Positions 7,808 through 16,345 of a DNA stretch of 64,000 bases are shown here, one piece after another. The stretch is taken from NCBI RefSeq assembly GCF_013385825.1, contig NZ_JACAPG010000012.1:244298-308297 (forward strand), read 5' to 3'. The position numbers and the translations under genes were made by a program. How positions within the stretch are numbered: position 1 is the stretch's first letter; each line of letters begins with the position of its first letter. The stretch comes from Pseudomonas reactans. GTDB lineage: Bacteria; Pseudomonadota; Gammaproteobacteria; Pseudomonadales; Pseudomonadaceae. A model generated the notes under the pieces. It saw nothing but the letters and a program-made list of their open reading frames with translations. It was not told where the DNA came from and made no database searches.

Positions 7808-9241
7808 TTAGCTCATCATCCCTTTGACCAGGCGTTCCTGCTCGATCAGCTCGCGTTGACGGGCGTCGATGCGCGACGACAGCGGGAAGTTGTTGCCGGC
7901 GCGACGCTTGGCGAAGTCCAACTGCTGGATGGCCTGCTGAAAGTCACCCACCAGGGCAAAGTATTCGGCGCGGGCTTGGTGCAGGCCGATAATATTGCCG
8001 GACAAACCGCGTGTCTCTGCGACCTGGTACCACACGTCCGGGTCATCCGGACGAGACTTGAGCAAGCTGTCCAGCGCTTTTTCCGCATCGGCGGTACGGT
8101 TCTGCTTGAGCAGAAGATCCACGCGTAGCTGATTCAGTGGGTAGTTGCCCGGATACTGAGTCAGCATTCGATCAGTACGTTGCTGGGCATCAGGCAGATG
8201 GTTGTTGTCTATCTCAAGCTGGATCAGCGCCAGGTTGTAGGTGATGTCGTTCGGCGCCTTGGCCAGTAACGCTGTCAGGTTTTCACGTGCTTGCTTGAAC
8301 TGAGAACCCTTGGTCTGGGCGATAGCCAGGCCATAACGCGCCACATCGTTTTTCGGGTTTTCGTCCAACTGCGCCTGGAAGCGCTTGGCAGCGAGTCCTG
8401 ACGTGTCTTCGTATTGCAGCTGCACCCGTGCGCGAATCAGTTGATAACGCAGGCTGTCTTCCTTGCCGCCGGCTTTGGCCTGCTCGGCGCGGTTGCGGGT
8501 GTCGGCAATACGCGATTCGGTGACTGGGTGCGTCAGCAGGAATTCCGGCGGCTTGGCATCGAAGCGGTATTGGCGCATCAGGCGTTCGAACATGGTCGGC
8601 ATGGACCGCGGGTCGTAACCGGCTTTTTCCAGGTTGAGGATGCCGATACGGTCGGCCTCTTGTTCGTTCTGACGCGAGAACCGGCGCTGTTCTTGAATCG
8701 CCGCCGCCTGGGTGCCGGCAATCGCGGCAATACCCGCGTCACCTGCGCCGGCTGCTGCGGCAATAATGCCACCTAGCAGGGCCGCCATCATCGGGATCTG
8801 CATGCGCTGCTGCGCTTCCACGCCACGGGCGAAGTGGCGTTGGGATAAGTGCGCCAGTTCGTGGGCCAGTACCGAGGCATATTCCCCTTCGGTCTGGGCG
8901 TTGAGGAACAGGCCGCCGTTGACCCCAACAATTCCGCCAGGCGCGGCAAAGGCGTTCAATTGCGGGCTGTTGATCAGGATGAACTCCAGGCGTCGGTCAT
9001 TGACCTGGCTGGTCTCCACCAGCTTGTAGACGCTGGTTTCGACGTAATCCTTGAGCTGCGGATCGTTGAGTTGCGAGACTTGGCCTCGAAGGTAGGCCAA
9101 CCAGGCGCGGCCCAACTGGTATTCCTGTTGTGGCGAGACAATGGCAGAACTGGCGTCGCCGAGTGACGGCAGGTCGTCAGCGAAGCCTGGGGAGGCCAGC
9201 AGGCAAGCCAGCGTCAGCAGGGTAGGGCGCAAAAAAGTCAT
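7808..9241 (-). CDS. M48 family metalloprotease with TPR repeats (BepA/YfgC-like)
   Basis: 477-residue periplasmic zinc peptidase. A signal peptide ends near residue 21 (SPGFA). The HExxH zinc motif is at 127-131 (HELAH), with the third ligand expected in the NEQEADRIG stretch. From about residue 280 to the end there are tetratricopeptide repeats (DVARYGLAIA, TYNLALIQLE, YPLNQLRVDLL). This architecture is that of E. coli BepA, which degrades or assists outer-membrane proteins such as LptD at the BAM complex. The ATG at 9241 was preferred to a TTG two codons earlier. It converges on mucD, another envelope quality-control gene. Confidence 0.88.
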   Translation of the reverse strand: MTFLRPTLLTLACLLASPGFADDLPSLGDASSAIVSPQQEYQLGRAWLAYLRGQVSQLNDPQLKDYVETSVYKLVETSQVNDRRLEFILINSPQLNAFAAPGGIVGVNGGLFLNAQTEGEYASVLAHELAHLSQRHFARGVEAQQRMQIPMMAALLGGIIAAAAGAGDAGIAAIAGTQAAAIQEQRRFSRQNEQEADRIGILNLEKAGYDPRSMPTMFERLMRQYRFDAKPPEFLLTHPVTESRIADTRNRAEQAKAGGKEDSLRYQLIRARVQLQYEDTSGLAAKRFQAQLDENPKNDVARYGLAIAQTKGSQFKQARENLTALLAKAPNDITYNLALIQLEIDNNHLPDAQQRTDRMLTQYPGNYPLNQLRVDLLLKQNRTADAEKALDSLLKSRPDDPDVWYQVAETRGLSGNIIGLHQARAEYFALVGDFQQAIQQLDFAKRRAGNNFPLSSRIDARQRELIEQERLVKGMMS

Positions 9242-9335
9242 GCACAAAGCCTTTCGACAAAGAGCTTACTGTAGCCGGACACTGAGCTTCGGACCAGATA
9301 TTCTAAGCATCCCCGATGCTTGCCTGGAGTAAACC

Positions 9336-9575
9336 ATGACCGACGCTGTAGCCTTTGATGCCGAACTCGATGCCAGCGGCCTCAATTGCCCGTTGCCTTT
9401 GCTCAAGGCCAAGCTGGAGCTCAATCGATTGGCCAGCGGCGCAGTGCTCAAGGTGATCGCCACGGACGCGGGCTCCCAGCGTGATTTTCGCACCTTTGCC
9501 AAGCTGGCCGGCCACGCGCTGTTGCATGAAGAAGATGCTGGCGGCGTGTACCGTTACTGGTTGCGCAAGGCCTGA
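9336..9575 (+). CDS. TusA-family sulfurtransferase (SirA-like)
   Basis: 79-residue protein of the TusA/SirA/YeeD fold that passes sulfur between proteins as a persulfide. The CPxP signature is at residues 18-21 (CPLP) with the active Cys18, preceded by the usual LDASGLN. TusA proper acts in 2-thiouridine synthesis with TusBCDE, but several paralogues exist in Pseudomonas, so the partner cannot be named. The following permease gene starts 30 bp downstream in the same direction. The gene begins 94 bp from the divergent M48 protease. Confidence 0.88.
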   Translation: MTDAVAFDAELDASGLNCPLPLLKAKLELNRLASGAVLKVIATDAGSQRDFRTFAKLAGHALLHEEDAGGVYRYWLRKA

Positions 9576-9605
9576 ACCGTTTGCCCCACCCGCCGAGGTT
9601 GATTG

Positions 9606-10676
9606 ATGTTCAAAGTGTTACGAGACTGGATCCAGCGCTACTTCTCCGATGAGGAGGCCGTGGTGCTGGCGGTCCTGCTGTTTCTGGCCTTTACGGCCGT
9701 GCTCACCCTGGGCGGCATGCTGGCGCCGGTATTGGCGGGGATGGTATTGGCGTATCTGATGCAAGGCTTGGTCACCACACTGGAGCGCTTGCGCTTGCCA
9801 GGCGGAGCTGCTGTGGGCCTGGTGTTCGCCTTGTTCATGGGGCTGCTGGTGCTGTTTATCGTGGTGGTACTGCCGTTGCTGTGGCATCAGTTGATCACGC
9901 TGTTCAACGAACTGCCGGGCATGCTTGCCAAATGGCAGTCACTGTTGCTGCTGTTGCCGGAACGCTACCCGCATCTGGTGTCAGACGAACAGGTGTTGCA
10001 GGCCATCGAAGCGGCACGCGGCGAGATCGGAAAATTCGGGCAATGGGCACTGACCTTTTCCCTGTCCAGCCTGCCGTTGCTGGTCAACATCATGATCTAC
10101 CTGGTACTGGTGCCGATCCTGGTGTTCTTCTTCCTCAAGGACCGCGCCATGATCGGCCGCTGGGTGCGTGGCTACCTGCCTCGCGAACGTGCGTTGATTA
10201 CCCGGGTAGCCGAGGAAATGAACCGGCAGATCGCCAACTACATTCGCGGCAAGGTCATCGAAATCATTATCTGCGGGGGCGTGACCTACATCGCCTTTAT
10301 TGCGCTGGACCTGAACTACGCGGCCTTGCTGGCGTTGCTGGTGGGGATTTCGGTGGTGGTGCCGTACGTCGGCGCCGTTGTGGTGACCGTGCCGGTGGCG
10401 CTGATTGCGCTGTTCCAGTGGGGCTGGAGCGACCAGTTCATCTACCTGATGGCGGTGTACGGGATCATCCAGACCCTGGACGGCAACGTGCTGGTGCCGC
10501 TGCTGTTCTCGGAGGCCGTCAACCTGCACCCGGTAGCGATCATCTGCGCGGTGTTGTTGTTCGGTGGGCTGTGGGGGTTTTGGGGTGTGTTCTTCGCGAT
10601 CCCCCTGGCGACGCTGTTCAAGGCGGTGCTGGATGCGTGGCCGCGTCAGGAACCGGTGGTGGCGCCGTTACTCTAA
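9606..10676 (+). CDS. AI-2E family permease (PerM-like)
   Basis: 356-residue polytopic inner-membrane protein with about eight hydrophobic helices; the first pair is near residues 18-60 and the last group near 230-340. The conserved block GKVIEIIICGGVTYIAF and the C-terminal motif PLLFSEAVNLHP followed by a glycine-rich helix are typical of the AI-2 exporter-like (TqsA/PerM) family. Members export small molecules or act as sodium/proton antiporters; the substrate here is unknown. The ATG at 9606 was taken instead of the overlapping TTG at 9603. Confidence 0.85.
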   Translation: MFKVLRDWIQRYFSDEEAVVLAVLLFLAFTAVLTLGGMLAPVLAGMVLAYLMQGLVTTLERLRLPGGAAVGLVFALFMGLLVLFIVVVLPLLWHQLITLFNELPGMLAKWQSLLLLLPERYPHLVSDEQVLQAIEAARGEIGKFGQWALTFSLSSLPLLVNIMIYLVLVPILVFFFLKDRAMIGRWVRGYLPRERALITRVAEEMNRQIANYIRGKVIEIIICGGVTYIAFIALDLNYAALLALLVGISVVVPYVGAVVVTVPVALIALFQWGWSDQFIYLMAVYGIIQTLDGNVLVPLLFSEAVNLHPVAIICAVLLFGGLWGFWGVFFAIPLATLFKAVLDAWPRQEPVVAPLL

Positions 10677-10678
10677 TT

Positions 10679-10817
10679 GTAGGCGCGAACTGTGGCGAGG
10701 GAGCTTGCTCCCGCTGGGCCGCGAAGCGGCCCCAAAAAAACGGGAGCGCTTCGCACTGGAGCGCCAGCCCGGTCCAGCGCGAGCAAGCTCGCTCGCCACA
10801 ACAAGCTCGCTCACTAC
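10679..10817. repeat. degenerate REP-like inverted repeat region
   Basis: GTAGGCGCGA...GAGCTTGCTC and, further on, GCGAGCAAGCTCGCTCGCCACA are recognisable but diverged arms of the GAGCGAGCTTGCTCGC type of REP. A separate GGGCCGCGAAGCGGCCC hairpin lies inside. It fills the gap between the permease and bcp, which converge, and may act in 3' end formation. Confidence 0.6.
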
Positions 10818-10821
10818 AAGC

Positions 10822-11295
10822 TCAAGCCTTGCTCAACGCCTGCGCCGCCGCCAGAACCGCATCCACATGTCCCGGCACCTTCACACCACGCCATTCCTGA
10901 CGCAGCACGCCGTCCTTGTCGATGAGGAAGGTGCTGCGATCCACACCCAGGTATTCCTTGCCGTACAGCTTCTTCAACTTGATCACATCAAACAGCTGGC
11001 AGACTGCTTCGTCCTTGTCGCTGATCAGCTCGAAGGGGAATTCCTGCTTGCCCTTGAAGTTCTCGTGGGACTTCACGCTGTCCCGCGACACACCAAACAC
11101 TTCGGTGTTGGCCGCCTTGAATGCCGCGTACTGGTCGCGGAACCCCTGGCCTTCGGTGGTGCAGCCGGGCGTGCTGTCCTTCGGGTAAAAGTAGATCACC
11201 ACTTGCTTGCCCTTGAGGGCTGCAAGGCTGAAGGTCTGGCCGCTGGTGGCCTGGGCTTCGAAATCGGCTACGGGTTTGTCGATGACTACCGCCAT
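10822..11295 (-). CDS. bcp: thioredoxin-dependent thiol peroxidase Bcp (PrxQ type)
   Basis: 157-residue peroxiredoxin that reduces hydroperoxides with thioredoxin. The peroxidatic motif PxxxT(S)xxC is seen as YPKDSTPGC with Cys45. The resolving cysteine usually found five residues later is missing (Gln50); Cys99 in EAVCQLF is the plausible replacement in helix alpha3, as in some PrxQ proteins. It ends the gcvR-bcp pair, with 10 bp between the genes. Confidence 0.93.
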   Translation of the reverse strand: MAVVIDKPVADFEAQATSGQTFSLAALKGKQVVIYFYPKDSTPGCTTEGQGFRDQYAAFKAANTEVFGVSRDSVKSHENFKGKQEFPFELISDKDEAVCQLFDVIKLKKLYGKEYLGVDRSTFLIDKDGVLRQEWRGVKVPGHVDAVLAAAQALSKA

Positions 11296-11305
11296 GAAAA
11301 CTTCC

Positions 11306-11866
11306 TTACATTGGGTTCTGTGGGCGCCATGGCTCGATCAGTGCGTCGAGGTTCAGGGCATCGGCGAAATCCAGGAACTGGTCGCGCAGCCAGCTGATCT
11401 GCACGCCGGCCGGCAAGGTCACGGTAAACGTGGCGTTCAGCATGGTGCCGCCGGTTTGCGGGGCCTGGTAGGTGTCGCAGGTCAGGTTCTCCAGCTCGAC
11501 GTTGTGGTCGATGAAGAACTGGCACAGTTCGTTGACGATGTCCGAGCGATAGGCCGAACTGACATACGCCACATAAGGCAGGGCCTGGGGACGATTCTCC
11601 AGTGCAGCACTGCGCACCACATTGACGGTGAAGTCATGCTTCTTGGCCAGGCCTGGCAGGCCGGTTTCCAGGCGCGCCAGGGCATCCCAGGTGCCGGAGA
11701 TCTGCAAGACCAGCGCGCTGCACTCGCCGTGGCGGGTCAGTCGGGAGGTCACCACGGCGCAGCGGTTTTCATGGCTGGCGCGGCACAGGACGTTGGTCAG
11801 CTCCATGGGGTTGGCGCCGAGGGCACTGATAACAAGGAATTGTTCGCGAACTGTGGGGGTGGACAT
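11306..11866 (-). CDS. gcvR: glycine cleavage system transcriptional repressor GcvR-like (tandem ACT domains)
   Basis: 186-residue cytoplasmic protein made of two ACT domains (roughly residues 8-85 and 92-178), starting MSTPTVREQFLVISALGANP. In E. coli GcvR binds GcvA and represses the glycine-cleavage operon in the absence of glycine. No DNA-binding domain is present, as expected. It is co-directional with bcp and divergent from dapA; this bcp-gcvR-dapA order is conserved in Pseudomonas. The regulatory target in this organism is inferred, not shown. Confidence 0.85.
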   Translation of the reverse strand: MSTPTVREQFLVISALGANPMELTNVLCRASHENRCAVVTSRLTRHGECSALVLQISGTWDALARLETGLPGLAKKHDFTVNVVRSAALENRPQALPYVAYVSSAYRSDIVNELCQFFIDHNVELENLTCDTYQAPQTGGTMLNATFTVTLPAGVQISWLRDQFLDFADALNLDALIEPWRPQNPM

Positions 11867-12139
11867 GCAGCCTTCCTAAAACGATGAGCGGTCGATACCG
11901 TGAGGGCCGTATCGATCAAAGGATGAAGGGTAGCGAAAACCGTCGCCAAGGGATAGGAGGTGGCGTTTTCATTACTTGAACGGTCTGATTTCAGCGTGCT
12001 TCAAGGCGTGCTTTTGCCCAATGATGGCATTGCCCGTCGTTTAGTTGCGCCAGAACGCATCCTCAGGCGGTACTTCGCTTGTGCAAGCATCTTGGCGCCA
12101 GTACCATTACGGCTCTCTTTTTCCGGCAGGAGCGGTTGC

Positions 12140-13018
12140 ATGATTGCGGGCAGTATGGTGGCACTGGTCACACCCATGGATGCACAAGGTCATCTCGACT
12201 GGGACAGCCTGGGCAAACTGGTGGACTTCCACCTGCAAGAAGGCACCAACGCCATCGTGGCGGTCGGCACCACCGGTGAATCGGCCACCCTCGATGTGGA
12301 AGAACACATTCAGGTCATCGAGTTCGTGGTCAAGCGCGTCGCGGGCCGTATTGCCGTGATCGCCGGTACGGGCGCCAACTCGACGCGTGAAGCCATCGAG
12401 TTGACCAAAAACGCCAAGAAGGCCGGCGCCGACGCCTGCCTGCTGGTGACTCCGTACTACAACAAGCCGACCCAGGAAGGCCTGTACCAGCACTTCCGCG
12501 CCATCGCCGAAGCCGTCGACATCCCGCAGATCCTCTACAACGTGCCAGGCCGCACCGCGTGCGACATGCAGGCCGCGACCGTGATCCGCCTGTCCACCGT
12601 GCCGAACATCATCGGTATCAAGGAAGCCACCGGCGATCTGCAACGCGCCAAGGACATCCTGGCCGGCGTGAGCAGCGATTTCCTGGTGTATTCCGGTGAC
12701 GACGCCACCGCCGTAGAGCTGATCCTGCTGGGCGGCAAGGGCAACATCTCCGTGACCGCCAACGTGGCCCCGCGTGCCATGAGCGAAATGTGCGCCGCCG
12801 CCATTGCCGGCGACGCCGTGACCGCCCGTGCGATCCACGAAAAGCTGATGCCGCTCAACAAGACACTGTTTATCGAATCCAACCCTATTCCCGTGAAGTG
12901 GGCACTGACTGAAATGGGCATGATGCCGGACGGTATCCGTCTGCCGCTCACCCGTCTCAGCGAAGTCTGTCACGAACCGCTGCGACAGGCCCTGCGCCAG
13001 TCCGGCGTCCTGGTTTAA
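12140..13018 (+). CDS. dapA: 4-hydroxy-tetrahydrodipicolinate synthase DapA
   Basis: 292-residue TIM-barrel aldolase that condenses pyruvate with aspartate semialdehyde, the first committed step to lysine and meso-diaminopimelate. The Schiff-base Lys161 lies in GIKEATGDL, Tyr133 in YNVPGRTA and Thr44-Thr45 in GTTGES. The start at 12140 (MIAGSMVALVTP) is set by homology and a GGCAGGAGCGG ribosome site; an open frame extends 60 codons further upstream to 11960 but encodes nothing recognisable. bamC follows after 17 bp, an arrangement also known in E. coli. Confidence 0.97.
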   Translation: MIAGSMVALVTPMDAQGHLDWDSLGKLVDFHLQEGTNAIVAVGTTGESATLDVEEHIQVIEFVVKRVAGRIAVIAGTGANSTREAIELTKNAKKAGADACLLVTPYYNKPTQEGLYQHFRAIAEAVDIPQILYNVPGRTACDMQAATVIRLSTVPNIIGIKEATGDLQRAKDILAGVSSDFLVYSGDDATAVELILLGGKGNISVTANVAPRAMSEMCAAAIAGDAVTARAIHEKLMPLNKTLFIESNPIPVKWALTEMGMMPDGIRLPLTRLSEVCHEPLRQALRQSGVLV

Positions 13019-13035
13019 TTGAGGAAGCACTACGC

Positions 13036-14151
13036 ATGAAGCGATTGGCCGGACTTTCCGCACTTGCCTTGATTATCTCCAGCACCAGTGGCTGCGGTTG
13101 GGTCTGGGGCCCGGAAGGCTACTTCCGTGACCGCGGTAGCGATTACCTGGAAGCCCAACCTACCAAACCGATGGAATTGCCGCCGGGCGTCAACGTTGCC
13201 AAGCGCCTTGACCCGTTGCTGCCGATTCCGCGCAACGTCGCCGACGACACCACCAAGGGTGAGTACGTGGTGCCGCGTCCACAGCCGATCTCGGCGGTGG
13301 CGGATGCCAGCGACTACAGCCTGCAGAAGAGCGGTGATTCCCGCTGGATCGTGGCTCAGCGCCCACCTGCCGAAGTCTGGCCAGTAGCCGTACAGTTCTT
13401 CCAGGACAACGGTTTCCGTATCGACGAGCAGCGCCCGCAGACCGGTGAGTTCACCACCGCATGGCAGCAGGGCAGCGAGCTGTCCGCCACCATGGCCAAG
13501 CGCCTGCAGGCCGGTGGTGTAGCCGCCGACAGCGAAGCCCGTGTGCGTGTGCGCATCGAGCCAGGCGTGCAGCGTAATACCAGTGAAGTCTATGTGGTCA
13601 GCGCCGAGCGTCCGGCCGGCAGCACCGCCAACGTTGATTTCACCAATCGTTCGGTCAACACCGGTGTCGACTCGGCATTGGTCGATGAGATGCTGGCCAG
13701 CATGAGCCGTATCTCCGAGAAGGGCGGTTCGGTTTCCCTGCTCGCCGCACGTGATTACGACACCCCGAGCCGCGTCAGCCTGACCGAAGACGGCAGCGGC
13801 AACGTGGTGCTGAACCTGGGTGAAGACCTCGACCGTGCCTGGGCCAGTGTTGGCCGTGCATTGGAGCAGGGCCCTTGGCGTGTAGAAGACATCAACCGCA
13901 GCCTGGGCCTGTACTACATCAACGTGGCTGAAAAGGCCGAGCGTAAAGATGAAGAGCCAGGTTTCTTCAGCAAACTGTTCGGCAGCCAGCCGACCAAGGA
14001 AGAAATCGAGACCCGTGCCGAGCGTTACCAGGTTCGTTTGAGCAAGGTTGGCGAAAGCGTACAAGTGACCGTCGAGAAGAACATCAACACCGTTGCGCCC
14101 GCTGAAACAGCGCGCAAAGTGTTGGGCGTGATTCAGGACAACCTGGGCTGA
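13036..14151 (+). CDS. bamC: outer-membrane assembly lipoprotein BamC (NlpB)
   Basis: 371-residue lipoprotein component of the BAM beta-barrel assembly machine. A short signal ends at Cys20 (SSTSGC), the lipidated residue. The unstructured N-terminal lasso (EAQPTKPMELPPGV) that contacts BamD is followed by two helix-grip domains (about residues 105-225 and 240-371). It stands between dapA and a metallohydrolase with only 4 bp to the next gene. The lipobox is slightly atypical, with Thr at -3. Confidence 0.93.
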   Translation: MKRLAGLSALALIISSTSGCGWVWGPEGYFRDRGSDYLEAQPTKPMELPPGVNVAKRLDPLLPIPRNVADDTTKGEYVVPRPQPISAVADASDYSLQKSGDSRWIVAQRPPAEVWPVAVQFFQDNGFRIDEQRPQTGEFTTAWQQGSELSATMAKRLQAGGVAADSEARVRVRIEPGVQRNTSEVYVVSAERPAGSTANVDFTNRSVNTGVDSALVDEMLASMSRISEKGGSVSLLAARDYDTPSRVSLTEDGSGNVVLNLGEDLDRAWASVGRALEQGPWRVEDINRSLGLYYINVAEKAERKDEEPGFFSKLFGSQPTKEEIETRAERYQVRLSKVGESVQVTVEKNINTVAPAETARKVLGVIQDNLG

Positions 14152-14155
14152 TCCG

Positions 14156-14914
14156 ATGCGTTTTGCCGTTCTCGGCAGCGGTAGCCAAGGGAACGGCACG
14201 CTGGTCGCACATGACGACACGTATGTGCTGGTGGATTGTGGTTTCTCGTTAAAAGAAACCGAGCGGCGCCTGCTGCGCCTGGGGGTTCACCCCGCGCAGT
14301 TGAGCGCGATTCTGGTGACCCACGAACATGCCGACCACGTGCATGGCGTGGGTTTGCTGTCTCGGCGCTACAATCTTCCGGTGTACCTCAGTCGCGGCAC
14401 CTTGCGCGGGATGCGCAAACCCATTGAACCCGCAGGTTTCCTGGCCGGTGGCGAGCAGCTGCAAATCGGTGCCTTGAGCATCGAGGTGATTGCCGTGGCG
14501 CACGACGCCCAGGAGCCGACGCAATATGTCTTCAGTGATGGTGAGCGACGCTTCGGCGTACTCACCGACCTGGGTTCCTACTGCGCCAAGGTGCTGGACG
14601 GTTACCGGAACCTCGATGCCTTGATGATCGAGTCCAACCACTGTCGGGATCTGCTGGCTCGCGGTCATTACCCCTACTTTCTCAAGCAGCGGGTGGGCGG
14701 CGAACTGGGACATTTGAACAACCACCAGGCGGCGTACCTGGTGTATGAGTTGGGCTGGCAAGACTTGCAACACCTGGTCCTGGCCCACCTGAGCAGCAAG
14801 AACAACCTGCCGCAGCTGGCCCGGCAATGTTTTGTCGACACCCTCGGGTGCGACCCGGACTGGCTGCAACTGGCCGATCAAGATTCAGGGCTCGACTGGC
14901 GACACATCGCCTAG
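14156..14914 (+). CDS. metallo-beta-lactamase-fold hydrolase (YycJ/WalJ-like)
   Basis: 252 residues, cytoplasmic. The N-terminal GSGSQGNGTLV and the zinc motif HxHxDH at residues 56-61 (HEHADH) mark the metallo-beta-lactamase fold, and the arrangement resembles the YycJ/VicX/WalJ group, thought to be nucleases or phosphodiesterases. A third ligand region is ESNHCRDL and a later one VLAHLSSKNN. It overlaps nothing and is read with bamC and purC (27 bp downstream). Substrate is not known; the operon suggests housekeeping rather than antibiotic hydrolysis. Confidence 0.85.
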   Translation: MRFAVLGSGSQGNGTLVAHDDTYVLVDCGFSLKETERRLLRLGVHPAQLSAILVTHEHADHVHGVGLLSRRYNLPVYLSRGTLRGMRKPIEPAGFLAGGEQLQIGALSIEVIAVAHDAQEPTQYVFSDGERRFGVLTDLGSYCAKVLDGYRNLDALMIESNHCRDLLARGHYPYFLKQRVGGELGHLNNHQAAYLVYELGWQDLQHLVLAHLSSKNNLPQLARQCFVDTLGCDPDWLQLADQDSGLDWRHIA

Positions 14915-14941
14915 CCCACCATTTAGCAAGCGGAGCCCATC

Positions 14942-15655
14942 ATGGAAAAACGTGAAGAACTCTACCGCGGCAAAGCCAAGTCGGTGTACAAGACCGACGA
15001 CGCCAACCGCCTGATCCTGCTGTTTCGCAACGACACCTCGGCGTTCGATGGCAAGCGCATCGAACAACTTGACCGCAAAGGCATGGTGAACAACAAGTTC
15101 AACGCCTTCATCATGCAGAAACTCGAAGAGGCCGGCATTCCGACCCAATTCGACAAGCTGCTGGGCGACAACGAGTGTCTGGTCAAGAAGCTCGACATGA
15201 TCCCGGTTGAGTGCGTCGTGCGTAACTACGCTGCCGGCAGCCTGGTGAAGCGTCTGGGCGTGGAAGAGGGGCTCAAGCTCAACCCTTACACCTTCGAGCT
15301 GTTCCTGAAGGACGACGCCAAGGGCGACCCGTTCATCAACGAATCCCACGTCGTGGCGTTCGGCTGGGGCACCGCTGAGCAACTGGCGCGCATGAAAGAA
15401 TTGTCCCTCAAGGTCAACGACGTCCTGAGCAAACTGTTCGACGACGCAGGCCTGCTGCTGGTGGACTTCAAGCTGGAATTCGGCGTGTTCCACGACGGCT
15501 CCATCGTCCTGGGCGACGAATTCAGCCCGGACGGCTGCCGCCTGTGGGACAAGGACACCAAGAAGAAGATGGACAAGGACCGCTTCCGCCAGGGGCTCGG
15601 TGACGTCATCGAAGCCTACGAAGAAGTCGCCAACCGTCTGGGCGTACCGCTTTAA
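14942..15655 (+). CDS. purC: phosphoribosylaminoimidazole-succinocarboxamide synthase PurC
   Basis: 237-residue SAICAR synthetase of the purine pathway: CAIR plus aspartate plus ATP to SAICAR. The N-terminal ATP-binding segment [13 protein letters not shown] and the conserved blocks [13 protein letters not shown] and LVDFKLEFG followed by [12 protein letters not shown] are all present. Length equals that of bacterial monofunctional PurC. A good AGCGGAG ribosome site precedes the ATG. It ends the dapA-bamC-mbl-purC run and is followed by tRNA-Ser. Confidence 0.97.
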   Translation: MEKREELYRGKAKSVYKTDDANRLILLFRNDTSAFDGKRIEQLDRKGMVNNKFNAFIMQKLEEAGIPTQFDKLLGDNECLVKKLDMIPVECVVRNYAAGSLVKRLGVEEGLKLNPYTFELFLKDDAKGDPFINESHVVAFGWGTAEQLARMKELSLKVNDVLSKLFDDAGLLLVDFKLEFGVFHDGSIVLGDEFSPDGCRLWDKDTKKKMDKDRFRQGLGDVIEAYEEVANRLGVPL

Positions 15656-15701
15656 TCGACGCAAGCATCTGATAGCACGGAAAAAAATCTCGCTTCGAGC
15701 T

Positions 15702-15729
15702 TTGCTTTCCTGAGTCACGCTGTTATGAT
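15702..15729 (+). promoter_or_regulatory. sigma70-type promoter of tRNA-Ser
   Basis: TTGCTT at 15702-15707, 16 nt, TATGAT at 15724-15729. The -10 lies 10 bp before the mature tRNA 5' end, so a primary transcript with a very short leader is expected. Confidence 0.55.
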
Positions 15730-15739
15730 GCGCGCCGTT

Positions 15740-15829
15740 GGAGAGATGCCAGAGTGGCCGAATGGGACGGATTCGAAATCCGTTGTACCTTCACCGGTAC
15801 CTAGGGTTCGAATCCCTATCTCTCCGCCA
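15740..15829 (+). tRNA. tRNA-Ser (anticodon CGA)
   Basis: 90-nt class II tRNA with a long variable arm and an encoded CCA. The acceptor stem GGAGAGA pairs with TCTCTCC (here TATCTCTCC before GCCA), and the T arm GGGTTCGAATCCC is perfect. The anticodon stem ACGGA/TCCGT encloses TTCGAAA, giving CGA, which reads UCG. A terminator follows. The 3' ends of tRNA genes are common integration sites, but no direct repeat of this end or integrase gene was seen downstream. Confidence 0.97.
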
Positions 15830-15842
15830 TTATTGAATAATG

Positions 15843-15881
15843 AAAAACCCCCGATAACCTAATGGTTGTCGGGGGTTTTTT
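15843..15881 (+). terminator. rho-independent terminator after tRNA-Ser
   Basis: CCCCCGATAACC (15848-15859), loop TAAT, GGTTGTCGGGGG (15864-15875) with one wobble pair, then six T; flanked upstream by AAAAA. Confidence 0.92.
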
Positions 15882-15937
15882 GTTTGGGGCAGAAATTTGA
15901 AGATGAATTCTGCTACGGTCATTCATCGGATGGCACC

Positions 15938-16345
15938 ATGAGTCGCAACATGAACGTTGAAGCAGTGATGGCGCAGTTATTGGCGAGTATCCCTGATCTG
16001 ATGGCTGTCTATGTGTTTGGCAGTCAAGCGACGGGTGAGGCGAATGCCGACAGCGATCTCGACCTGGCAGTGCTTGCTGCCGGCACAGTGGACCCGCTAC
16101 TGCTGTGGCAGACAGCGGGGGAGCTTGCTGACATCGTGGCGGTGCCCGTCGATTTGCTGGACCTGCGCGCGGCCTCCACGGTCATGCAATATCAGGTAAT
16201 AACAACCGGGCGTCGGCTCTGGAACAAGGACAGTCAGGCAGGTATTTTCGAGAGCTATATCCTCAGCGAAAAAACCGCGCTGGACACTGCAAGGGCAGCG
16301 CTGTTGGCCGATATTCAGAAGGAAGGAAAAGTGCATGGTCGATGA
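15938..16345 (+). CDS. mntA: MntA-type minimal nucleotidyltransferase antitoxin
   Basis: 135-residue minimal nucleotidyltransferase. The signature GSX10DXD is exact: Gly28-Ser29 and Asp40-Leu-Asp42 (FGSQATGEANADSDLDLAV), with a third acidic residue at Asp72 (PVDLL). In characterised HEPN/MNT (type VII) pairs this enzyme adds AMP to a tyrosine of the HepT toxin and so inactivates it. The ATG at 15938 was chosen for the family N-terminus; an upstream in-frame start at 15866 would overlap the tRNA terminator. It overlaps hepT by 11 nt, consistent with one translational unit. Confidence 0.88.
   Translation: MSRNMNVEAVMAQLLASIPDLMAVYVFGSQATGEANADSDLDLAVLAAGTVDPLLLWQTAGELADIVAVPVDLLDLRAASTVMQYQVITTGRRLWNKDSQAGIFESYILSEKTALDTARAALLADIQKEGKVHGR

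Noticed and set aside
11960..12139. 60-codon N-terminal extension of dapA
   Set aside because: It lies before the ribosome site and the family start and has no similarity.
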